Translations under genes and position numbers: made by a program
Shown here: in pieces, positions 7,920 through 16,385 of the stretch
Position numbering within the stretch: position 1 is the first letter of the stretch
Layout of the letters: every line of letters begins with the position of its first letter
Assembly (NCBI RefSeq): GCF_025244825.1
Contig: NZ_CP104263.1
Coordinates: 248,001-312,000, forward strand
Direction: 5' to 3'
Length of the DNA stretch: 64,000 nucleotides
DNA from: Arthrobacter jinronghuae
GTDB lineage: Bacteria > Actinomycetota > Actinomycetes > Actinomycetales > Micrococcaceae
The notes under the pieces: model-generated
Database searches by the model: none
The model's input: the letters and a program-made list of their open reading frames with translations, nothing else
What the model was told of the DNA's origin: nothing

Positions 7920-8342
7920 TTGAAAAGGTTCTATGTTGCGTCGAGCTTCAGGAATATCGCCAATGTCCGGTACGTCGCGCAAACCCTGGAAAGCAAGGGC
8001 TACGTCAACACGTACGACTGGACGCAGAACGCGTCAGCACGCAATGCGGGGACAGTCACCCTCGACGATCTGCGCTCTATCGGGCAGCAGGAGAGGGATG
8101 CAGTGATGCGAGCCGACGTCGTCGTTATCCTGCTTCCGGGCGGGAAGGGCACGCATGTTGAGCTTGGCATCGCAATCGCTCAAGGCAGAAGGACAATCCT
8201 GCATTCCGCGGACGGGGACATCAATAACCCCGAGACCACCAGCACGTTCTACCACCTACCCGAGGTGGAGAAGTGCCACGGAACGCTGGACGACCTCCTG
8301 GCCGTGATCGTCGGCCGGGAAGTGCCCGTTGCCTCGGCCTGA
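7920..8342 (+). CDS. Nucleoside 2-deoxyribosyltransferase-like protein
   Basis: A 140-aa protein with the fold of the nucleoside 2-deoxyribosyltransferase family (cleavage or transfer of the N-glycosidic bond). It begins KRFYVASSFRNIANVRYVAQ, the first strand with the conserved S-F, and has ADVVVILLPGGKGTHVELG, where the Glu after GTHV matches the catalytic glutamate of the family. The start is the TTG at 7920: a perfect AGGAGG sits 8 nt upstream. The in-frame ATG at 7863 would add a polar, unconserved 19-residue extension. It stands alone, divergent from the MerR gene; the substrate is unknown. Confidence 0.7.
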   Translation: MKRFYVASSFRNIANVRYVAQTLESKGYVNTYDWTQNASARNAGTVTLDDLRSIGQQERDAVMRADVVVILLPGGKGTHVELGIAIAQGRRTILHSADGDINNPETTSTFYHLPEVEKCHGTLDDLLAVIVGREVPVASA

Positions 8343-8397
8343 CTCGTTTCTGTCGCGGTGAGGGATCCTTCTACGGACAGCGGACGTCATGCTCGCT

Positions 8398-8811
8398 TCA
8401 GGCTACGAAGATGCAGAACGGATGACCGGCCGGATCGGCGTAAACGTACAACGGCTCGTTCGGGTCGTCCGTACGGTCGAAGCGGAGCTCTGCCCCCAAC
8501 GCCAACGCCCTGGAGTGATGATGCTCGAGTGTCTCCCGGTCAGGAACTGTCAGGTCGAGGTGCATCTGCATCGGCACATCAGGCAGCGGCCATGTTGTCC
8601 GCTTCAAATGATCAACGTGCTGAAAAGCAAGCTTGCGGTCGCCCTGTCCATCAGTGAGAACGAGCCAATCGACGTCGTCAGGCATGCCCTCACCCACGGG
8701 CTCATCTCCTGGCCGGTACTGGAGCCCGAGCAGGTGGCGGTAGAACTCAGCCAGTCCTCGCACGTCAGTAGTGTCGAGAACCGTGTGAAGGACCTGAGGG
8801 AATACGCTCAT
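8398..8811 (-). CDS. VOC family protein (glyoxalase/bleomycin resistance fold)
   Basis: A 137-aa protein made of two beta-alpha-beta-beta-beta modules. The first contains HTVLDTTDVRGLAEFYRHLLG with a typical VOC metal-site histidine; the second has MQMHLDLTVPDRETLEHHHSRALALGAEL and ends DPAGHPFCIFVA, where GHPFC is the usual VOC C-terminal signature. It belongs to the actinobacterial glyoxalase-like group whose substrates are mostly unknown. It is convergent with the deoxyribosyltransferase-like gene (55 nt gap). Confidence 0.88.
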   Translation of the reverse strand: MSVFPQVLHTVLDTTDVRGLAEFYRHLLGLQYRPGDEPVGEGMPDDVDWLVLTDGQGDRKLAFQHVDHLKRTTWPLPDVPMQMHLDLTVPDRETLEHHHSRALALGAELRFDRTDDPNEPLYVYADPAGHPFCIFVA

Positions 8812-8864
8812 GGGCCGAGACTAACGATCATCAAGGTTCCCTGGCCAGCCTTCGCCACACCACA

Positions 8865-9827
8865 TCAAGCCGCCGGCATCGGTGCTTCCCGGTGGCGTGT
8901 TTCGGATCGTAGTCCCAGATAGGTGCCGGTAATGATGAGTGCGGCACCGAGGATGCCCAGAAGCGTGAGGGTTTCCCGGCCGATAGTGGTTCCGATAAGA
9001 ACGGCCCAGATGGGTTCGGTTCCCATCAGGAGGCTAACCCGGGATGCGGATGTTTGTTGAATGGCCCAGGTCTGGATGAGGAAAGCGAACACGCTGCACG
9101 CCAGCCCAAGGTAGAGCACGCCCATCCATTCGCCCGCATCGAAGCTGTGCACTGCCTGAAGCACACCTTGGTAATCGGCGCAGGTATAGACGACGGCGCA
9201 GACCGCGCTTTGGGCCAGGGTCAAATTCAGCGCGCTGTAACCTCGGCCCCGGGTAAGGGCGGAGACCGCGGTGACGTGGATGGAGCGGACGACGGCTGCG
9301 GCCAGCACGAGCATGTCCCCAAGAGTCGGTGCAGCGAATCCGTCGCCGGAGACAAGAAGGCACACGCCCACGACAGCGATGACGCCCGCGATGAATACCG
9401 TGCGCGGCACCCGTACCCGGAAGGCAACGCTTTCAGTGAGTGGGGTGAAAACAACGACGAGACTGATGATCAGCCCGGCGTTCGTCGCGCTGGTGCCGGC
9501 GATCCCGTGGGTTTCGAGGATGAGTACCGCGGCCTGGGTGAGACCCAGGACGACGCCGACTATGAGTTCGCGGCGCACGGCCCGGCGGCGTTTCCAGATC
9601 AGCCAGATCAAGGCCAATGCCAGCGTGGTGATGAGAAAACGCAGCGAGAGGATGACGGTGACGCCGACCGTGTCGGTGAGGGTTTTGGCTGCAAGGTAGC
9701 TGCTGCCCCACGCGATAGCGACCAGGAGCAGGAACAGGTCCACCCTGCGCGCAGCGACACGTGAGGAGAGCGGGCGACGTCGTTCGTCGCGTATGGGAGG
9801 GGCGGGAGTGGGGCGTGGGGAGGGCAC
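8865..9827 (-). CDS. EamA/DMT family transporter
   Basis: A 320-aa membrane protein with about ten hydrophobic segments arranged as two EamA repeats. The N-terminal repeat begins LLLVAIAWGSSYLAAKTL (the W-G-S-S motif of the family), and the second includes LYLGLACSVFAFLIQTWA and LMGTEPIWAVLIG, where the E-P motif is conserved. It likely exports a metabolite or amino acid. It is divergent from a LysR gene 72 nt away, the standard layout for a LysR-controlled exporter. Confidence 0.9.
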   Translation of the reverse strand: MPSPRPTPAPPIRDERRRPLSSRVAARRVDLFLLLVAIAWGSSYLAAKTLTDTVGVTVILSLRFLITTLALALIWLIWKRRRAVRRELIVGVVLGLTQAAVLILETHGIAGTSATNAGLIISLVVVFTPLTESVAFRVRVPRTVFIAGVIAVVGVCLLVSGDGFAAPTLGDMLVLAAAVVRSIHVTAVSALTRGRGYSALNLTLAQSAVCAVVYTCADYQGVLQAVHSFDAGEWMGVLYLGLACSVFAFLIQTWAIQQTSASRVSLLMGTEPIWAVLIGTTIGRETLTLLGILGAALIITGTYLGLRSETRHREAPMPAA

Positions 9828-9899
9828 CCCGCAAGTCTTATGGCAATGTACCCGTAAGACGAGAGGGCATTTGATGAACTAATGGTTTAGATTCCCCTT

Positions 9900-10856
9900 A
9901 TGGATCTCCACCAGTTGCGGTTGCTTAGGGAGTTGGGCGAGCGGGGAAGCCTTGCCGCCGTCGCCCGCGCGCTCCATGTCTCTCCGTCAGCCGTGTCGCA
10001 GCAACTCACGGCGTTGCAGCGTCGAGTCGAGGTTCCTCTGACCGAACGACGGGGACGGAATCTTGTCCTGACCGGTGCCGGTCAGGCCTTGGCCCGAGCT
10101 GCTGTCGATATCAGCGTTGCCATGCGCTCCGCTGAGCAGGCCGTCAGCCACTATCTCCAAGACCCCCGCGCGACGGTGAGCCTCTGCGCGTTCAACAGTG
10201 CGGGCCTGACCTACTTCGGCCCCCTGCTCCAGGCCCTATCCGATGAGGGCAGCCCGCGGCTGATCTGCTCCGACCGGGATGTGGGACAGGAAGAATTCCC
10301 ATCCCTGACCGCGGATTACGACCTGGTCATCGCGCACCGCCTCGAGCACAGCACGCCGTGGCCCGAAACCATCACCGTCCTGCCGCTGGTGCGCGAGCCC
10401 CTGGACGTCGCCATGTCAGAACAACACCGGCTCGCCAACGCATCAAGCGTCAGCATCGCCGACCTCATCGATGAAGAATGGGTGTCCGTTCAGGACGGAT
10501 TTCCGCTCATGCCTGCTCTGCAGGCGATTGCCGTTCACGCCGGCCAACCCCTCAACGTCACTCACCGGATCAACGAGTTCTTCATCGCGGCCGCGATCGT
10601 ATCCGCCGGACCTGCCATCGCACTGATGCCCCGCCACACCGCCTCCCCGCCGCCTGGCAGCGGAATTGTTCTCAAACCAATCCGCGATCTACCGCTGGCC
10701 AGGCGCGTTGATGTCCTCTGCCGTCCAGAAGCCCTCCACAGGACCGCAGTCCAACAGGTCGTCACCGCTCTCCAGCGGAATACGTCTTCTGCCCAACCCT
10801 CGGTTTTAGCCGCTGACGTCCGCTGTGGGATGGGTCAGCGGGACGCGAGCCGGTAA
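9900..10856 (+). CDS. LysR family transcriptional regulator
   Basis: A 318-aa LysR regulator. Residues 1-60 form the HTH: MDLHQLRLLRELGERGSLAA, VSPSAVSQQLTALQR and a GRNLVLTGAGQ wing. The rest is the two-lobed effector domain (for example VSLCAFNSAGL near residue 98). No ribosome site precedes the ATG and TAGATT lies 6 nt upstream, so the transcript may be leaderless. It is divergent from the EamA transporter, its probable target. The C-terminal 25 residues extend past the usual domain end. Confidence 0.92.
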   Translation: MDLHQLRLLRELGERGSLAAVARALHVSPSAVSQQLTALQRRVEVPLTERRGRNLVLTGAGQALARAAVDISVAMRSAEQAVSHYLQDPRATVSLCAFNSAGLTYFGPLLQALSDEGSPRLICSDRDVGQEEFPSLTADYDLVIAHRLEHSTPWPETITVLPLVREPLDVAMSEQHRLANASSVSIADLIDEEWVSVQDGFPLMPALQAIAVHAGQPLNVTHRINEFFIAAAIVSAGPAIALMPRHTASPPPGSGIVLKPIRDLPLARRVDVLCRPEALHRTAVQQVVTALQRNTSSAQPSVLAADVRCGMGQRDASR

Positions 10857-10947
10857 ATAGTGCTCGACTACTTGCCTCAACGCTTTTGGTGCAGCGGATT
10901 TCGCCAAAGTAGTTGCGCAGGGACGACAAACAGAATCCAATAGCCCC

Positions 10948-12291
10948 ATGACGAAGGAACCCGGCACGGCCACATCAGACACACAGCCCGGGCTGAAGCG
11001 GGCAATCGGCGTGCCGCTGCTGTTCGCATTTATCGTGGGCGACACCCTTGGTGCCGGCATCTACACCCTCGTGGGTACCATGGCCGCCGACGTCGGTGGC
11101 GCGATCTGGATACCCCTCCTCATCGCACTGGTCGTCGCGCTACTTACTGCCGCGACATACGCGGAACTGATCACCAAGTACCCGCACGCCGGAGGAGCCG
11201 CCCGCTACGCCGACCGGGCTTTTGGCATCCCCTACGTGTCATTCCTCGTCGGATTCCTGATGATGGCCTCAGGAATCACCACAGCCGCTGCCCTCGCGAA
11301 CGCCTTCGCGGGCGATTACCTCACCGCACTCATTGACGTGCCGTCCGCCCCCGCAGCGGTCGCGTTCATCATCTTGCTGACCTTGATCAACCTTCGCGGC
11401 GTCCGGGAGTCCCTCGCCGCGAACCTCGTAGCTTCTGTCATCGAGGTATCCGGCCTCGTCCTCGTCATCGTCGTGGCCGCCATCGTCCTCGCCTCCGGCA
11501 ACGGGGAACCCGCCCGGCTTCTCGAGTTCGCGCCGGACGTACCGCCGTTCCAGGGCGCCTTCGCCGCATCGATCGTCGCGTTTTTCTCTTTCCTGGGCTT
11601 CGAGGCGGCAGCAAACATGGCCGAGGAAGTACGTAACCCATCCAAGGCCTACCCTCGCGCACTGTTCGGTGCTATCTGCACCGCTGGGGTCGTCTACCTC
11701 CTCATCGCTCTCGGTGCGGTCATTGTTATGCCCCCGGCCGAACTGGCCGATTCCACGGGACCTCTGCTCGACGTCGTCGCCGCCAGCGGCATCGGAATCC
11801 CGCCCGGACTATTCAGCATCATCGCCCTGATCGCCATTGCCAACGGAGCACTGCTGTTCATGGTCATGGCCAGCCGTGTCGGCTACGGATTGGCAGAAGC
11901 AGAACTGCTCCCTCACGCCTTCGCTCGGGTGCTGCCAGGCCGTCGCACTCCCTGGGTCTCCATTGTTGTGGTTGCCGGACTGACGATCGTCCTTACCCTC
12001 CTCGGAAATGTCGCCACATTGGCCGAAACCACCGTGCTGCTCCTACTCCTGGTGTTCCTTTCTGCCAACGTCAGCGTCCTCGTCCTCAAAAAGGACAAAG
12101 TGGACCACGACCACTTCTCAGCCCCACGATTTCTGCCGATTCTCGCGATCATTGCGAGCATCGCACTCCTCACACAACAAAGCGGGATCGTCTGGCTCGG
12201 CGCCGCCGCCTACGCAGTGGTCGGATCCTTGTTGTTCCTCGCTGCCAAGGCCGGACGTAAACGCCAGGAACGCGTGAACGCTAGTAGCTAA
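10948..12291 (+). CDS. APC family amino-acid permease
   Basis: A 447-aa permease with 12 hydrophobic segments. The first segment contains FIVGDTLGAGIYTLVG, matching the G-x-G-I substrate and sodium-site loop of APC carriers. Later elements are YAELITKYPHAGGAARYA (consensus amphipathic region), FSFLGFEAAANMAEEVRNPSKAYPRAL (segment 6 with F-x-G-F-E and the N-P-x-K loop) and GNVATLAETTVLLLLLVF. It lacks the long cytoplasmic tail of CAT-type carriers. It follows the LysR gene on the same strand after 91 nt, with no sign of shared translation. Substrate unknown. Confidence 0.9.
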   Translation: MTKEPGTATSDTQPGLKRAIGVPLLFAFIVGDTLGAGIYTLVGTMAADVGGAIWIPLLIALVVALLTAATYAELITKYPHAGGAARYADRAFGIPYVSFLVGFLMMASGITTAAALANAFAGDYLTALIDVPSAPAAVAFIILLTLINLRGVRESLAANLVASVIEVSGLVLVIVVAAIVLASGNGEPARLLEFAPDVPPFQGAFAASIVAFFSFLGFEAAANMAEEVRNPSKAYPRALFGAICTAGVVYLLIALGAVIVMPPAELADSTGPLLDVVAASGIGIPPGLFSIIALIAIANGALLFMVMASRVGYGLAEAELLPHAFARVLPGRRTPWVSIVVVAGLTIVLTLLGNVATLAETTVLLLLLVFLSANVSVLVLKKDKVDHDHFSAPRFLPILAIIASIALLTQQSGIVWLGAAAYAVVGSLLFLAAKAGRKRQERVNASS

Positions 12292-12324
12292 CCCGCGGCA
12301 CACCCACTACTGGGGGTCGAGAGG

Positions 12325-13508
12325 CTAGTTCGAGGGCGGGCCGCCGTTGGGCGGGGTGCCGCCGCCGGGTGGTCCGCCGGCGGGACCGCTGCCGCCGCCC
12401 ATACCGGAGGCCGTTTGCTGCGTCACGCTGTTGGCATAGTCGTTCGTGGGGTCGCGGTAGATGGTGTGGACGTGTCCCCAGCCGGAGGTGGACACTCCGT
12501 CGACATCTGCGCCTGCCGAGCCCTGCTGCGCCTGGAAGGCGACATAAACGTTCGGCCCAGAGATCGAGAACGAGATTCCGTCCCCGGAGCTCATGTCGTA
12601 TGTGGTCTCACCGGACCACGCGATGACGGTGTCATCGAGTGTGGCTTCGATCTTCGCCCGGGAGCCGGCTGTGGTCTGCTCGTCAGCCATGCCGGACCAG
12701 TTCGCGGTGAGATCGAGGAGCAACTGCTTCTGCGCGTCGGTCAGATCGGCGCCGGTGAGGCCGGCTCCGGCGTCGAAATCACAGGCATCGCCAGGTGCAC
12801 ACATGCTGACGTCGCCCGACGTGAGCGTCGCCTGCTGTTCCCCCGTCAAGCTGTCAAAGAATGCGAACGCATCGGTGTAGATGCCGTCGAACGGCCGCAC
12901 TTCATTGCCGTCGGCGTCGGTGTAAACGGCAGGCTGCACACCGAGGTGGGTGGGAGCGAACGTGATCGCGTCCGTCGCGCCGTCGAGGGTCGCGTTGATA
13001 CCGAGGTGGTGGCCGCCGAACTGCACTTCGAAGGCGCCGGTGTCAGACGGGTCGCCGAAGAAGGCGATGTAGTACTGGCCGAGGGACTGCTCGGTGCTGC
13101 TGCTGTTCTGCTGCAGGTACTCGTCGCCACCCATAATTCCGGACACCGTGTCGTACGCCTCGTCGCTAAGCAGTGCCTGCAGGACCGCCAATGCTGCGGT
13201 CTTCTGCTCATCGGTCAGGTCGGCGAGATTCAGGCCGGCACGCTGGACGAATGTCACGGGAAAGTTTGACCAGGACGTCGTCTTCGTCGCGTCGTCGTCG
13301 CCGACGTCATTTTCGGGTCCGCGGCCGTGCTGCTGCTCGAATCACTCGCAGCAGAGGGGGATGCCGTGCCGGAGGTGGAAGCGACGTCGGCCGCGCAGCC
13401 GGTCAGGGCGAGGCCGCCTGCCAGGAGGAGCGAGACGGCCCGCAGGGCGCGCCGTCGTACCAACGACGACGCCGCGGGCAGGGTATCGGTGGTTCTGGAT
13501 GACCTCAT
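12325..13508 (-). pseudogene. DUF3500 lipoprotein gene, broken by frameshift/deletion
   Basis: The 5' part (13508 to about 13330) encodes a lipoprotein leader: basic start, hydrophobic run and the lipobox LALTGC, then a Ser/Ala linker. The 3' part (about 13320 to 12325) is in a different frame and encodes the DUF3500 body: DDDATKTTSWSNFPVTFVQRAGL, two T-D-x-Q-K repeats, GGHHLGINATLDG, a GHVHTIYRDPTNDYA block and a Gly/Pro tail. The body frame has a TGA about 66 nt upstream of SWSNFP. DUF3500 proteins usually have an AFLxxLxxxQ helix between leader and W-S-N; it is missing here, so a short deletion with frame change is likely. A GTG at 13257 could start an unexported fragment. Confidence 0.72.
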
Positions 13509-13800
13509 GTGAACACAGTAGAAAAAGCGCCTTGCCGTTCGCTTCCTAGTTGCTGAGAGCCTTCTGAAACCGTGTGTCGAGTATCCGGAAACGGGCCGGC
13601 TTACGCGTCAACACGGCTCAGCGTTCCGCCCCCTAGTGAAAGGGAGAAGACGTCTTCCATATACGATAAGCAGACTTAGCTTTGACGGCGGCCAGCCGGA
13701 AATGCATACAGCAGCGGACCTGCACCCCGGCCAAACGGGGCGGACCCGGTGCAGTTCGTTAATATGACATGGACTACGTCCGCCGATATGAAAGTGAATT
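13509..13800. other. Intergenic region between the DUF3500 and desaturase genes
   Basis: This 292-nt gap between divergent genes must hold both promoters. It is less GC-rich near 13655-13690 and 13755-13800. I see no strong hairpin or near-consensus promoter pair, only an AT-rich TTAATATGACATGG segment about 40 nt before the desaturase start. Confidence 0.4.
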
Positions 13801-14916
13801 ATGGAAGACGCCGTTATGACGGGTACCAGTGTGGATTCGAGTGGAGAAGGCAAACACCGGCCAGCTGGCCCGGCCCGCCAGCGGCACCTCAGCGACTTCA
13901 CGGCTTTGACCCGGCAGATCCAGGAAGCCGGGTATATGCGCCGGAACTACGGCTACTACTGGGCCAAGCTGATCGGGGTAACCCTGATTGGTCTGGTGCT
14001 GGCCCTGGCTTTCATCCTGCTGGGGGACACCTGGTGGCAGATGGTGACCGCGGTGGTGCTGGCGTTGCTGATGACGCAGATCGCGTTCCTGGGGCACGAC
14101 GCCGCACACCGGCAGATCTTCGTGTCGCCGAAGTGGAATGAGTGGGTCTCGCTGATCGTGGTTAATCTCTTTGCCGGCATGGGCCTTGGCTGGTGGAATT
14201 CAAAACACAGCAAGCATCATGCTGCACCGAACAAGATCGGCACGGACCCGGACATCGCCCCCGGCGTCCTGGCCTTCACCCCCGAGGCGGCCGAAGCGCG
14301 AAAGAACCGTTTCACGCGCTGGCTTGCCACCAAACAGGGTTACTTTTTCTTCCCGCTGCTCCTGCTCGAGGGCGTCAACCTGCATGTGCAGGGCATTAAA
14401 CGGGTGCTGGGACGGGGCCGGATCAAGCGGCGGTGGGTGGAACTTAGCTTCATCACTGTGCGCCTGGTCAGTTACGTGGCGCTGGTCTTCGCCGTGCTTT
14501 CACCGGGCAAGGGAGCAGCATTCATCGGCGTCCAGCTCGCCGTCTTCGGGCTGTATATGGGTATTTCCTTCGCCCCGAACCACATCGGCATGCCGATCGC
14601 GCCCCGGGAAGCGGGCATCGATTTCCTGCGCCGCCAGGTCTTGATGAGCCGTAACATCACCGGCGGCCGGTGGGTGGATACCTTTATGGGAGGTCTGAAC
14701 TTCCAGGTGGAGCACCACCTGTTTCCCTCCATGTCCCGCCCGAATCTGCGAAAAGTTGCCCCGCTGGTCCGCCAGTACTGTGACCAGCTGGGGGTGCGGT
14801 ACACCGAAACCGGGTTTGGCCAGTCCCTGAAGGACGTCACCGCCTATATCAACAGGGTGGGCCGCGGCGGCGTCGATACGTGGGCATGCCCGCTGGCCAG
14901 CACGCATCGCGTGTAG
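13801..14916 (+). CDS. Fatty acid desaturase (membrane acyl desaturase)
   Basis: A 371-aa membrane di-iron desaturase that introduces a double bond into an acyl chain. All three histidine boxes are present: HDAAH (residues 99-103), HSKHH (136-140) and QVEHH (302-306, in FQVEHHLFPSMSRPNL). The QVEHH form groups it with acyl-CoA or acyl-lipid desaturases of the DesA3/linoleoyl type. Four membrane segments flank the boxes. The ATG at 13801 is used; the ATG at 13816 is an alternative. It probably adjusts membrane fluidity. The C-terminal 20 residues (DTWACPLASTHRV) are not part of the domain. Confidence 0.92.
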   Translation: MEDAVMTGTSVDSSGEGKHRPAGPARQRHLSDFTALTRQIQEAGYMRRNYGYYWAKLIGVTLIGLVLALAFILLGDTWWQMVTAVVLALLMTQIAFLGHDAAHRQIFVSPKWNEWVSLIVVNLFAGMGLGWWNSKHSKHHAAPNKIGTDPDIAPGVLAFTPEAAEARKNRFTRWLATKQGYFFFPLLLLEGVNLHVQGIKRVLGRGRIKRRWVELSFITVRLVSYVALVFAVLSPGKGAAFIGVQLAVFGLYMGISFAPNHIGMPIAPREAGIDFLRRQVLMSRNITGGRWVDTFMGGLNFQVEHHLFPSMSRPNLRKVAPLVRQYCDQLGVRYTETGFGQSLKDVTAYINRVGRGGVDTWACPLASTHRV

Positions 14917-15033
14917 TTCGTAAACCCTGCCGCGCCTACGCGCGGGCCGGCGTCGCCTCTGCCTGGGAAACCAGGCTCCGTACTGCGACGGCGGCCCGCG
15001 GGGCAGCGGACGCCCTGCAAGAATGTTCCGGTG

Positions 15034-15597
15034 ATGAAAAGCCGAAAACCGCGACGACCGGACGTGACGACGCTGGAGCTGATCGGGGGGCCCGAGCGAC
15101 TCGAACTTCACCTCCACAGCTACGACGACCGGTGGCCGGCAATTTATCTCACTCACCGTCACCGCATTGAGGGTGCCATCGGGACAGCGAACGCCGGGAT
15201 CGAGCACATCGGCTCGACGTCGGTTCCAGGACTGGCAGCGAAGCCGATCATTGACATCGTGGTTGCGGTAGAGGACATCACCGCCGAAGAGGACTACCTC
15301 GATCCGCTCATCGCCGCCGGATACGAACTGCGGGTACGCGAACCGGGACATCGCCTCGGACGCACACCAGCCCGTGACGTGCACGTGCACCTGTACGGGC
15401 GAGACGATCCTGCCGTGGACGAATACCTCATCCTGCGCGACCACCTGCGGGCAAATGCGGATGACCGCGCCCTCTATGCGAGCACTAAGAGAGCGCTGCT
15501 CAGCAGGCAGTGGGACGATATGAACGACTACGCCGACGCCAAAACCGACGTCATCCTGGCGATCAAGGCACGGGCAAGAGCAGCTCGCGGAGGCTAA
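15034..15597 (+). CDS. GrpB family protein (nucleotidyltransferase fold)
   Basis: A 187-aa GrpB/UPF0157 protein, a nucleotidyltransferase-like fold with unclear substrate. Diagnostic motifs are IEHIGSTSVPGLAAKPIIDIVVAVED around residues 52-78 (GSTxVPGLxAKPxID is the family signature and resembles the GS...D-x-D active site) and VHVHLYGRDDP. The start is GTGATG; I take the ATG at 15034, although the GTG at 15031 is equally possible. Convergent with the DUF3060 gene. Confidence 0.9.
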   Translation: MKSRKPRRPDVTTLELIGGPERLELHLHSYDDRWPAIYLTHRHRIEGAIGTANAGIEHIGSTSVPGLAAKPIIDIVVAVEDITAEEDYLDPLIAAGYELRVREPGHRLGRTPARDVHVHLYGRDDPAVDEYLILRDHLRANADDRALYASTKRALLSRQWDDMNDYADAKTDVILAIKARARAARGG

Positions 15598-15625
15598 TCA
15601 GATAAACAGGTGGCCATGCTCGTGT

Positions 15626-16213
15626 TCATCCGGCCGAGACGGAGTTCGTACCCTCGGTTTCGATCAAGGGGTCCCCTGAGGTGTAGGTGACGGTGTTGTT
15701 CTCTCCTTCGACGTCGATGTCACCGGTCTCCTCGACGCCGACAGAGTTCGCAGTTCCGTCCACATCGATGTCGGGCACATTGCTGAGGGTGGCTGAATTA
15801 TTGTTGCCCTCAATGTCGAGGCTTTCCGCGTCCTCGCCGCTGACTGAGTTGTTATTGCCCCGGATGTCGATGTCTTCACATTGACCAGTGGTCCGCACCG
15901 TGGAGCCATTTGTCTCGACGTCGATGTCCCCGCCGCCGGAGCAGGTAATGCTGACGCTGGTGTTCGCTTCAGTGATTTTATGTTCTTGCCCCCGGCTCAG
16001 GGTGATCGTCGCAGCGGAGGAGCCTGAGGCCGTTGATGCGCTTGGGTCTGTCCCGGAGGCCGTGGCCGTGCTCTCCGGTGTTCCGACGCTGGTTGATGAT
16101 GGGGTTCCGGTTTCCTCGGGTGTCGGCGCCGGGTCGGCAGAGCATCCGGCGATGAGTGCCAGGCCCGCAACGGCGGTGATCACGGGGGCGGTGATGCGGG
16201 AGCTTCGGTACAT
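15626..16213 (-). CDS. DUF3060 repeat lipoprotein
   Basis: A 195-aa lipoprotein. The leader ends at the lipobox LALIAGC, then a Ser/Thr/Pro linker of about 55 residues. The rest is DUF3060: a ladder of about 10-residue repeats of the form x-I-D-V-x-G-x-x-N-S-V (EDIDIRGNNNSVSG, ESLDIEGNNNSATL, DIDVDGTANSVG, DIDVEGENNTVTY), as in a small beta-helix. I start at the ATG at 16213, with GAGGAG 7 nt upstream; upstream in-frame sequence belongs to a decayed gene fragment. Surface-exposed, function unknown. Confidence 0.85.
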   Translation of the reverse strand: MYRSSRITAPVITAVAGLALIAGCSADPAPTPEETGTPSSTSVGTPESTATASGTDPSASTASGSSAATITLSRGQEHKITEANTSVSITCSGGGDIDVETNGSTVRTTGQCEDIDIRGNNNSVSGEDAESLDIEGNNNSATLSNVPDIDVDGTANSVGVEETGDIDVEGENNTVTYTSGDPLIETEGTNSVSAG

Positions 16214-16253
16214 GCGGGTCTCCTCAGCTAGGCGGGGCTGGGTGTTGTATCGG

Positions 16254-16385
16254 CCTGCCCGGAGAGAAAGCTGCAGCTGCCCGAGCAATTCCTCAATTGG
16301 GGCTCTTCCGTTTGCCTGTTAATCATCCAGCATCTTGCACCGGATGGCCACGCAACTCCGCAGAACGCTGGGGGTCAGGCAGCTG
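16254..16385 (-). pseudogene. Decayed C-terminal fragment of a paralog of the 18702-19481 membrane protein
   Basis: Translated on the minus strand this gap gives PSVLRSCVAIRCKMLDD, a TAA stop, then QANGRAPIEELLGQLQLS. The intact protein at 18702-19481 has PSVLQNYVAIPPRMLETKQ and ASGRTPNEELAEQLQLL at the same spacing. The DNA match is plain too: GGATGGCCACG is shared by both. The fragment starts at the SDR stop and ends before the DUF3060 ribosome site, with no start codon of its own. It is a remnant of a duplication, with later genes inserted between the copies or the rest deleted. Confidence 0.7.

Noticed and set aside
12415..13269. Long + strand frame opposite the DUF3500 gene
   Set aside because: No domain resemblance; the minus strand carries DUF3500 motifs.
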